This document shows, one piece after another, positions 57,290 to 64,000 of a stretch of 64,000 nt of DNA. A model generated the notes under the pieces. It was not told where the DNA came from, searched no databases, and saw nothing but the letters and a program-made list of their open reading frames with translations. How positions within the stretch are numbered: position 1 is the stretch's first letter; each line of letters begins with the position of its first letter. The stretch is taken from NCBI GenBank assembly GCA_964607765.1, contig CAZSNT010000023.1, positions 21,411 to 85,410 on the forward strand, given 5' to 3'. This DNA comes from CAZSNT01 sp964607765. GTDB taxonomy: Bacteria > Verrucomicrobiota > Lentisphaeria > Oligosphaerales > JABHEG01. The translations under genes and the position numbers were made by a program.

Positions 57290-58078
57290 TCACGGCAGGC
57301 GGATGGGACCCACTTCCTTGGCGCGTGTACCGATACGCAGCCCTTGCAGCTCCTCGACAAAAGCATGTTCGAAGAAGGTCCGTGCCGGTAGCTCGGCCCG
57401 GTACAGTTGCTGGCGGTTGATGACTTGCCAGCCGGCATCGGCCACCTTGCCGCGCTCGAGCCAGCACATGTCCACGCTGTGGATGCAGCCTTTGAGAACG
57501 GCGCCACTCCCCGCGTGAGCCTTGCCCAAACGCATCTGTTGCAGGAACATGCAGCCGGTCGTGCCGTTGGTCTCGAGGCGGTCGAACTGCTTCGTGTCAA
57601 AGAACCCCTCCCAGCCGCCGATTCTGTCCGTACGCGGACTCAGTGTCGCCTTCACCTCGTCAAACAGCGCGTCGGTGGCCAGCTTCGGGTCGCTCCCGCG
57701 CAGCAGCGCGATCCCCTCGTACAGCTTCATGCTGTCATCATCCTGAACGACGACGAGGTCGTAGATGTCGGGCGGCAGGTGCCAGAACACCGCGCTCCGT
57801 CCGTCGTCGATGACCTTGGCTGCGTACGGCTTGAACACTTCGCGTTCGGCTTCGCTCGTGCCCTTCCTGCTTTTCCGGATCTTCCTGTACTTGCGGCCGT
57901 AAGCAACGACAACGCGTTTGCCGGGAGTGGCGAATGTGACCTTCAGGCTGCCCTTGAAACGCTCCGGGTCCGCCGGGTTCGCGTACAGGTACTTGCCCGC
58001 CGCATTCGCCCGCGTGCCAACCCCCAGGACGGACAGCAGACACACCGCGAACAGGCTGGCTCTGAGTGTCGGTGTCAT
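57290..58078 (-). CDS. Secreted protein of unknown function, partner of the PA14/TPR protein
   Basis: A 262-residue protein with a signal peptide (SLFAVCLLSVLGVGTRANAAG) and a beta-rich domain with VVAYGRKYRKIRKSRKGTSEAE, SAVFWHLPPDIYDLVVVQDD and two internal Cys (GTTGCMFLQQM, CIHSVDMCWLERG). The phrasing FWHLPPDIYDLVVV resembles carboxypeptidase-regulatory-like beta domains. No firm family. Its start overlaps the stop of the PA14 gene (ATGA), so the two are co-translated and probably act together at the surface. Confidence 0.7.
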   Translation of the reverse strand: MTPTLRASLFAVCLLSVLGVGTRANAAGKYLYANPADPERFKGSLKVTFATPGKRVVVAYGRKYRKIRKSRKGTSEAEREVFKPYAAKVIDDGRSAVFWHLPPDIYDLVVVQDDDSMKLYEGIALLRGSDPKLATDALFDEVKATLSPRTDRIGGWEGFFDTKQFDRLETNGTTGCMFLQQMRLGKAHAGSGAVLKGCIHSVDMCWLERGKVADAGWQVINRQQLYRAELPARTFFEHAFVEELQGLRIGTRAKEVGPIRLP

Positions 58079-60093
58079 CGGACCATCTCCTTTGCCTGCT
58101 GCGCAGCAGGGTGGTTTGGGAACTCTTTGACAATGCGCATGAGGATGTCGTTCCCTTCCTTCTTGTTGCCGGCCTGGTGGTAGATGCGCGCACGTTCGAG
58201 CTCGACATCCGGCAGGTTCGGCAGGAGCGGATTGACCAGGATCGCGCCGTCCAACTCGCCAAGAGCACCGTCGAGCCATCCCAGCTTCTGCAGCAGTTTC
58301 GCCCTCGCCAGGCTCAGACTCCCACTCAGCCGCTCGTTCGGCGCGATGTCCTGCCACTCCCAGAGCACCTTCCGGGCACTCAGGTAGAACCGAGTCTTGA
58401 GCAGGTCGTAGAAGCGTTGGCGCAGCGCATTGGCTCGGACCGCGGCGGAGCGCTGATTCTTGCCGATCTCGCGATCGCTCAGCAGCGCATCGATTGTCTT
58501 CTTGGCGTCGTCGACCTTGCCCTGCTGCATGTCGAAATCCAGTTTCAGCCCGATGACGCTGCGATTCCTGCCGGGCAGGACCTGATCCATGCGCTTGATG
58601 ATGCGTTCGGCCAGCTTGAAGTCGCGCATGCGGTAGATTGCGAACTCCGCATACTCTCGTGCGACGTCGGCCCAGTCCCCGGCGCCCTTCTTCTCTAGCA
58701 GCAGCAGGTCAAACGCCTTCCTCGCCTTCTCCGGATACTCGCGCGCGCCGCTCCTGGCCAGGTTGGCGAGTGCGCGGATCCGGCTGGCCTTGTCCTTGCC
58801 CGACTTGGCGTGCAGCGCTTCGCAGACCGGGGCCTGATTCTCGTTGAAATCGTGGTACTCGAGGAAGTTCAAGTAGCCCAGAAGCGTACTCGTCTTGAGC
58901 GCCTTCACATCGCCGGCCAGCATGAGCTCGGAGTAACGCGCGTAGTCTTTCGACTGCACCATGCGGAGCTGCCTTGGCGGCTTCTCGGGGAACGTCACTC
59001 GCCCCATGGCTTCCGTCCGCTTCTGCTTGGCCATCACTTTCTGCGTGCCCAGTCCGACCATGACTCGTCTGCAGGTCGCCCCCTCGAGCTCGGCCCCGTC
59101 GTTGAAGTACCACTTGGCGGGCTGGCCGTTGTACGTGCCGAACTCGGTCTCCGTGTACTGCACGCCCTTGTAACTCATGTAGGACAGGTGTTTGCAGTGG
59201 AAGGCGGGCGCCTGCTGGTCCCGGTGCCGGGCTTCGACCGCTGTCAGGCGCGTTCTGCCGGCCTGGACGAAGTCAGTCGGTTTCAATGCGTACTTGTTCT
59301 TGCCGCTGATCCAGCGCGCAACCACGGCCATCATGGTACCGCCGAAGTCCGCGACAACGCAGCGCACGGCATGCGGGCCGGCCGTCAGATTGATCGCTTT
59401 GCGGCACTGGCCGCGCACGGCGTCGTTCGCCCAGTGCCGACCGTCGCGTGCCAACAGCAACTCGTTGTCTATGAACAGGTAGCCCGCATCGTCGCTGACC
59501 AGCATGAACGTGTAACTGCCGGCCTTCGGAATGTTCAGGTATCCGTCGAAGATGAGCAGGCAGGCATCGGAGGAGTCGACCGGATTGTAGGCCTGCTCGA
59601 TCTTGTCCACGAACAGACGCCCCAGCTGCTCTGACTTGGCCATGAGCGCATTGATCTGTTGCCAGTTCCCGTTGGGCCCCTTCGGCAGTGTTCGTACGTC
59701 GAGGGTCAGGCTGGGAACGAGCGCACGCTTGTGTGTGGGCGCTTTCGTGTTGGAGCCGAAGTAGACGAAGATGGACGTGGTGTCGGACCGTGCTTCGACC
59801 AACGCCTGCGCATCGTTCGCAAGACCGCGGCCGAGCGGCTGGAGGGGCAACTGGTTGCCGCGCTCGTCGAACGCGATCAGATCACTGCCGTCAGCCGGGG
59901 CCATCCCGCAGACCGGCACTGCCGTCGCGAAACCTGCCTTGCCGTGGCTGGGCTTGCTCGCAACGCAGAAGACCGCGCGGTACGGCGACCGGCTGTGGTG
60001 CCACCGCGCACGCGGAGCGGCTCGTGCAGCCGGTAACACCGCTGCTGCACAAAGCAGAGCTGTTTCCAGAACGCCCGCCCGCGGGGTACGCAT
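58075..60093 (-). CDS. PA14-domain and helical-repeat secreted protein
   Basis: A 672-residue protein with a signal peptide (ETALLCAAAVLPAARAAP). A PA14-like beta-barrel is seen at about 160-285: DACLLIFDGYLNIPKAGSYTFMLVSDDAGYLFIDNELLLAR, HAVRCVVADFGGTMMAVVARWISG, a carbohydrate- or ligand-binding module. The C-terminal half (about 410-672) has helical TPR-like repeats ending HPAAQQAKEMVR. The ATG at 60093 is chosen because AAGGAG lies nine bases in front; the open frame runs on upstream. Coupled to the next gene. Confidence 0.8.
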   Translation of the reverse strand: MRTPRAGVLETALLCAAAVLPAARAAPRARWHHSRSPYRAVFCVASKPSHGKAGFATAVPVCGMAPADGSDLIAFDERGNQLPLQPLGRGLANDAQALVEARSDTTSIFVYFGSNTKAPTHKRALVPSLTLDVRTLPKGPNGNWQQINALMAKSEQLGRLFVDKIEQAYNPVDSSDACLLIFDGYLNIPKAGSYTFMLVSDDAGYLFIDNELLLARDGRHWANDAVRGQCRKAINLTAGPHAVRCVVADFGGTMMAVVARWISGKNKYALKPTDFVQAGRTRLTAVEARHRDQQAPAFHCKHLSYMSYKGVQYTETEFGTYNGQPAKWYFNDGAELEGATCRRVMVGLGTQKVMAKQKRTEAMGRVTFPEKPPRQLRMVQSKDYARYSELMLAGDVKALKTSTLLGYLNFLEYHDFNENQAPVCEALHAKSGKDKASRIRALANLARSGAREYPEKARKAFDLLLLEKKGAGDWADVAREYAEFAIYRMRDFKLAERIIKRMDQVLPGRNRSVIGLKLDFDMQQGKVDDAKKTIDALLSDREIGKNQRSAAVRANALRQRFYDLLKTRFYLSARKVLWEWQDIAPNERLSGSLSLARAKLLQKLGWLDGALGELDGAILVNPLLPNLPDVELERARIYHQAGNKKEGNDILMRIVKEFPNHPAAQQAKEMVR

Positions 60094-60210
60094 GCCATCC
60101 GGCTCCTTGCTGTGAGGAGAATCTCCACGATTTATCGGGATCAACAGTATACCCGGGGAGGGCGGCCACTGTCAAGGCAAGGATGTGAGGGGGGGGGCAA
60201 CGGGGCAGGG

Positions 60211-60322
60211 CCGCATCCCCCCGTAGCCCGGCTCTCCTGAGCCGGGACTCCTGTCATACGGTGTATACCGCCGGACACCAGGCACACCCGGCTCGGGAGA
60301 GCCGGGCTACGGGGGACGCGCG
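60211..60322. repeat. Palindromic element, copy B
   Basis: Same arms as copy A (CCGTAGCCCGGCTCTCC..GAGCCGGG and its complement) with one mismatch and a different 37-base centre; the outer 14-bp ends of copy A are not kept. Confidence 0.8.
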
Positions 60323-60359
60323 GACGCCTCGCGCAACTGGTTGCGAGGGGGGAACACGC

Positions 60360-61154
60360 TCACCGGCTCTCGTAGACTTTCCAGTCCTCGGCGCTGGTGA
60401 TGCGGGTGTAAGCTGCGTGGCTGTCGCCGTACAGGATGTTGAAGCCGCCGTTGTGCTGCCAGCCCACGTGGCGGTTGTTGGCGTTAGTGGCTCCGAGAAA
60501 GTCGAACGGCCCGTGGTCTGTCTCCCTGTAGTCGTTGATCCCCGTGTTGCTCGAGGAGGACGAGTACCCGTTCGGCGTGCTGTCGACCACGAAGATCTTC
60601 GTGCTGGGGTCAGGTACGATGCTGAGCTTGACCGGTTGCGTGTTGGACCCGGTCGCGCTGGTCCAGCCGTAGGACTTGTCCGGGTTCGCGACCCCGGCGC
60701 CGGACCATCTGTTCCTCGGAATGATGTTCATGATGTAAGATACGTCGTTGCAGTCGCCGTACTCATTGTCGCCTCCGTACGGGTTGAACAGCCCCGGATC
60801 CCTGAGCGATGGGCACTGCAACACCTTCTGGTTGCGCGCGACGCCGTCGATGAATACGTAGTTCAGCCAGTGTTCGATCGGGGAGGGCGGACACGCCGCC
60901 CACACGTGGTCCTCGTTCTCGTTGACGTAGAAACTCAGCGCCACGCCGATCTGTTTCATGTTGCCAACGCAGCTGATCTGGTGTGCCTTCTGTTTGGCCT
61001 TGCCCATGGCCGGGAGCAACATCGAGGCCAGGATGGCGATGATTGCAATGACGACAAGAAGCTCGATCAGCGTGAATGCAGTGCACCGTCCGGTCCGACG
61101 GCAAGGCGTGCAGCGAGGTCCGGCAGCGACACAGGGCAACGGTGTGGTCTCCAT
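60360..61154 (-). CDS. Type II secretion-like pilin, H-X9-DG type
   Basis: A 264-residue protein of the abundant PVC pilin-like family: long Cys-containing leader, then RCTA|FTLIELLVVIAIIAILASMLLPAMGKAKQKAHQISCVGNMKQIGVALSFYVNENEDHVW. The C-terminus NRHVGWQHNGGFNILYGDSHAAY is the H-X9-DG-like end motif. Several hundred copies occur in some Lentisphaerota genomes and their role is mostly unknown. ATG at 61154 with GGAG five bases before. Flanked by two palindromic elements. Confidence 0.9.
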   Translation of the reverse strand: METTPLPCVAAGPRCTPCRRTGRCTAFTLIELLVVIAIIAILASMLLPAMGKAKQKAHQISCVGNMKQIGVALSFYVNENEDHVWAACPPSPIEHWLNYVFIDGVARNQKVLQCPSLRDPGLFNPYGGDNEYGDCNDVSYIMNIIPRNRWSGAGVANPDKSYGWTSATGSNTQPVKLSIVPDPSTKIFVVDSTPNGYSSSSSNTGINDYRETDHGPFDFLGATNANNRHVGWQHNGGFNILYGDSHAAYTRITSAEDWKVYESR

Positions 61155-61259
61155 GGCGGCTCCAGCGACTTGGGGCTCTCTGTTGTGGCCGTTTCCGTGA
61201 CGCTGGTGACTATACTTCGCGTCCAACAAGACTGCAAAACCCGCACAGTCTGGCTAGTA

Positions 61260-61392
61260 ACCAGTTACGTGATGCTGCCCCGTGGCCCGGCTCTCCCGAG
61301 CCGGGTGTCCTGCCGTGCCTCCGGATGGAGCGAAAGAACAAGGACACCCGGCTCGGGAGAGCCAGGCTACGGGGACGCCTCACGTGATTGAC
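61260..61392. repeat. Palindromic element, copy C
   Basis: Same arms as copy A with a few mismatches, same centre (TGCCGTGCCTCCGGAT) and similar ends (CAGTTACGTGATG and CTCACGTGATTGAC). It ends just before an ORF6N remnant. Confidence 0.82.
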
Positions 61393-61414
61393 GCGTTGCC
61401 CTGGCTGCCGTCAG

Positions 61415-61668
61415 GGGGCAGCGTGCGGTGCAGCATCCTCGTGGTCCGTGCTTTCGCCCGTATGAGAGAGTTGTTGGCTTCGAACCGCGAGTTGGCTGAC
61501 AGAGTCGATCAACTCGAGGCACGACTCGACCAACACGACGAGGAACGCCAGGCCATCGTCGAAGCCATCCGTCAGCTTGCCGCGTCTCCCGTATGCGACG
61601 ACCGCCACCGGATCGGCTCCACCGTGAACGAAGAATCGGGGCGCTACGTTGTGCACAACAAGGGGTGA
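61415..61668 (+). pseudogene. C-terminal remnant of an ORF6N-domain protein
   Basis: The frame encodes SILVVRAFARMRELLASNRELADRVDQLEARLDQHDEERQAIVEAIRQLAASP, the coiled-coil tail typical of ORF6N/KilA-N-like proteins (VRAFVRLRELLA..KELARKLEELE..). The DNA-binding domain that should precede it is absent, and palindrome copy C lies in its place. ORF6N proteins are typical of phages and mobile elements. No start codon or ribosome site suits the remaining part. Confidence 0.7.
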
Positions 61669-61756
61669 GTCCCGGTCCCGCCGCGACATCCGCGTTGCGG
61701 CGTTGCCGCCGTGTCACGGTTCAGCGTCAACATGGCAAGGACATGGACACTGAGCG

Positions 61757-62284
61757 ATGAGAACTGATGTAGCGCGAGTCATCTCGGGTGGGCAGACAGG
61801 GGCGGATCGTGGTGGGCTGGATGCGGCCATCGCGCTTGGCGTGCCGCACGGTGGATCGTGCCCGCGCGGGCGACGTTCCGAGATTGGGGAGATTCCCTCG
61901 GAGTATGGGCTCGTTGAGACAGTCAGCGCCACTTACGAGACGCGCACGGAGCAGAATGTCATTGACTCGCACGCAACAGTTGTCTTCGCCTACGGCAGGC
62001 CAACCGGAGGATCACGCAAGACCGTCGAGTTCGCTGAGAAGCACAGGCGCCCCTGCCTCGTGGTGGACCTGAAGGAGCCGGACGACACGGCGGTAGCCCG
62101 GAGGATTCTGCAGTGGCTCGCGGGCGGAGGCCTGCATGACCCCGATCATCCTCCCCCTCCGCCACATCCCGTGCTGAATGTCGCCGGTTCTCGCGAGAGC
62201 AAAGCGCCGGGGATACAGAGGCACGTGGCAGCAATCATGAAGCTCGTCCTTGATTGGCCGGGCTACGTTCCGGCAGGGGAGTAA
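61757..62284 (+). CDS. Putative molybdenum carrier / cpYpsA SLOG-family protein
   Basis: A 175-residue Rossmann-like protein with the SLOG-type N-terminus VARVISGGQTGADRGGLDAAIALG and GGSCPRGRRSEIGEIPSEYGL, then NVIDSHATVVFAYGRPTGGSRKTVEFAEKHRRPCLVV. Members are called putative molybdenum carriers from a weak link, but SLOG domains are now thought to bind or process nucleotides. The ATG at 61757 lacks a ribosome site. Last gene before the CRISPR array, 380 bases away. Confidence 0.85.
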   Translation: MRTDVARVISGGQTGADRGGLDAAIALGVPHGGSCPRGRRSEIGEIPSEYGLVETVSATYETRTEQNVIDSHATVVFAYGRPTGGSRKTVEFAEKHRRPCLVVDLKEPDDTAVARRILQWLAGGGLHDPDHPPPPPHPVLNVAGSRESKAPGIQRHVAAIMKLVLDWPGYVPAGE

Positions 62285-62663
62285 GAAGTGCTGCTGCGCC
62301 AGCAATGCGGCAAGGGGGAGGATAGAGAGGCCGCTGCCGGGGGGCGCGATGCGGCTGTGCGACAGCCAACCCCGCGCTTCACGTCCGGAACGTTCCCCGA
62401 CCAGCGGCCTTTGGGGTTACCGTACCCCGGTTGGCACTGGAGATCAAGACCCGTGCTTCGGGCAAGCGTGCTTGTGCATCGGCTGACGTTGTCGTACCTT
62501 TACTTGGCTCCGCTCCCACCTCAGGACGGCCACCGGAGGGCTGTGGTGCGTACGGCGGGTGGTTGCCAGATTCCCCCGCTCCACCGGAGCCTTCCCTTCC
62601 TGCCCATGCGGCTCGCTGACATCCCCCCGTCGCTGAGTCCGTGGCGTGAGAGGGCCCCGACCA
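62285..62663. other. Intergenic region before the CRISPR array, no feature recognised
   Basis: About 380 bases between the SLOG gene and the first CRISPR repeat. Frames exist on both strands but read Pro/Arg/Gly-rich nonsense. By the orientation argued for the array this is the trailer side, not the leader. No cas gene, tRNA or known RNA is seen. Confidence 0.6.
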
Positions 62664-64000
62664 CAGGTCATCTCCACGGGCGTGGGCAGAAGACCGTGCC
62701 AGCGCAGAGGTCATTGGCTGTGTCCAGATCATCCCCACAGGCGTGGGGAAAAGGACATTCAGGGCGGCGGCGAGGGCGGCAAGGTCGGATCATCCCCACG
62801 GGCGTGGGGAAAGGCAGACGACTGCGCCCGAATCGTCGCGGAACCCCGGATCATCCCCACGGGCGTGGGGAAAAGCGCGCAATCCGCACCCGCACCCGGG
62901 CCGGCATCGGATCATCCCCACGGGCGTGGGGAAAAGGGCTGTCACACGCTCGCCCTGATTCTCCGCGCCGGATCATCCCCACGGGCGTGGGGAAAAGACT
63001 AACGGCCGGCATTTATTAGCTATAAGCAGCGGATCATCCCCACGGGCGTGGGGAAAAGGCGCGCCAACCGGTCGCCCAGGCTTTCGGTAGCGGATCATCC
63101 CCACGGGCGTGGGGAAAAGCGCTCACGCATAATCACATTCACCCGTACAGACGGATCATCCCCACGGGCGTGGGGAAAAGATATGGATACTGTGATAGAT
63201 CGGTTGGATGATCGGATCATCCCCACGGGCGTGGGGAAAAGCAGTTGCGGGAAGCGAACGCGATAGTGCTGCGCGGATCATCCCCACGGGCGTGGGGAAA
63301 AGTTCACACCCGTCGCCGCCATTCCGGGCGTATCCGGATCATCCCCACGGGCGTGGGGAAAAGCGACTGCCCGTGACATCATCCTGGACATGCAGCGGAT
63401 CATCCCCACGGGCGTGGGGAAAAGGCGGCCCACGCCATTCTGGAATACACCAAAGACGGATCATCCCCACGGGCGTGGGGAAAAGGAGTATGCCACAAAC
63501 GACGTGATGAGCGATCACGGATCATCCCCACGGGCGTGGGGAAAAGCAACTCCGTGGCAACCATTTCCCATGCCTCGGCGGATCATCCCCACGGGCGTGG
63601 GGAAAAGCCACCGACGACTTGCGGATGGTTGAGTGGCGGTTGGATCATCCCCACGGGCGTGGGGAAAAGTATCACGCAATGCGCCCCCAGATCTGCCGAG
63701 ACGGATCATCCCCACGGGCGTGGGGAAAAGGCCACGGCTTGCGACGTGCTGCCGCCGCTGATCGGATCATCCCCACGGGCGTGGGGAAAAGTGCGTGTTG
63801 GCCACGAGGAAGAGGCTGCGACGCGGATCATCCCCACGGGCGTGGGGAAAAGCGCCAACGGGATTCGCGCGGCCGGTAGTCGGACGGATCATCCCCACGG
63901 GCGTGGGGAAAAGGAGTCCCCTCGCGCAACCCCAGCCACACACACCGGATCATCCCCACGGGCGTGGGGAAAAGGCATCTGCCGCACCTCGGTGTCCCGC
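62664..64000 (-). CRISPR. Type I-E-like CRISPR array, 22 repeats visible, continuing past the window
   Basis: A 29-base repeat (plus strand starts CGGATCATCCCC, ends GGGGAAAAG, with a short palindrome CCCCACgggcGTGGGG) recurs every 61 bases from 62664 to 63946. Spacers are 32 bases, except one of 33 before 63641. On the minus strand the repeat ends GGGGATGATCCG, matching the type I-E 3' end whose last eight bases form the crRNA 5' handle, so the array is read leftwards. Repeats at 62664 (five changes), 62725 (two) and 62786 (one) decay towards the left, as expected of the trailer. Leader and cas genes should lie right of 64000. Confidence 0.97.

Noticed and set aside
62603..62640. A further decayed CRISPR repeat one period to the left of 62664
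   Set aside because: Only a short GACATCCCCCC match and wrong spacing; similarity not above chance.
62288..63019. Frame of 243 codons running into the CRISPR array
   Set aside because: Its second half is the repeated translation of CRISPR repeats (IIPTGVGK pattern), so it is not a gene.
1..64000. tRNA or rRNA genes
   Set aside because: No rRNA-like sequence and no cloverleaf with TTCRANY arm was recognised on reading; a tRNA-specific search would settle it.

Overview
The window comes from a high-GC, Gram-negative bacterium. Lipid A synthesis (LpxK), outer-membrane-style TolQ/TolR genes, and at least eleven genes with type IV pilin-like N-termini argue for a member of the PVC superphylum, most likely a Lentisphaerota or Kiritimatiellota relative. 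One of the pilin-like proteins has the FTLIELLVVIAIIAIL start and H-X9-DG-like end seen in those groups. The lineage is an inference from gene content; no rRNA or tRNA gene was found here.

Layout. 1-2.7 kb: start of leuA behind a candidate transcription attenuator, a VapBC-like toxin-antitoxin pair, a parvulin and a small secreted coiled-coil protein. 2.8-6.7 kb: an FMN riboswitch followed by ribBA-ribH-nusB-ftsY. 6.7-9.6 kb: yeast/plant-type chorismate mutase, a TPR lipoprotein-like protein and a 29-residue bS22/COX24-like ribosomal protein gene. 9.6-18.7 kb: a sugar isomerase/PmoA-like pair, an RNase D-like exonuclease, leuCD, a large secreted protein with an acidic tail and a DinG-type helicase.

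18.7-33.3 kb is the most distinctive region: a 14-kb cluster of pseudopilin-like genes. A unit of GspH-, GspI/PilV-, GspJ- and GspK-like genes occurs twice in tandem, with duplicated promoters. The second GspK-like protein carries a C-type-lectin-like domain. Two GspG-like pilins and a pilin-LamG fusion follow. No assembly ATPase, secretin or prepilin peptidase gene lies in the window.

33.3-52 kb: a tagaturonate epimerase-family enzyme, a response regulator with a degenerate kinase module, an rRNA pseudouridine synthase, a TolQ-TolR-TPR set, an FHA membrane protein, FtsH, malic enzyme, TRAP transporter subunits, a Ser/Thr kinase, LpxK and a secreted/membrane protein. 52-60 kb (minus strand): a PA14/TPR protein, its partner, an FHA-MoxR fusion and a three-domain Aas-like phospholipid acyltransferase. 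60-64 kb: another pilin-like gene, palindromic repeats, an ORF6N remnant, a SLOG/cpYpsA-type gene and a type I-E-like CRISPR array (22 repeats visible, running off the end).

Repeats are a second theme: three copies of a ~130-143 bp palindrome, a related pair of complex repeats at 43.9 and 52.1 kb, and four intergenic stretches built from different degenerate 7-base units, three of which lie directly in front of a start codon.
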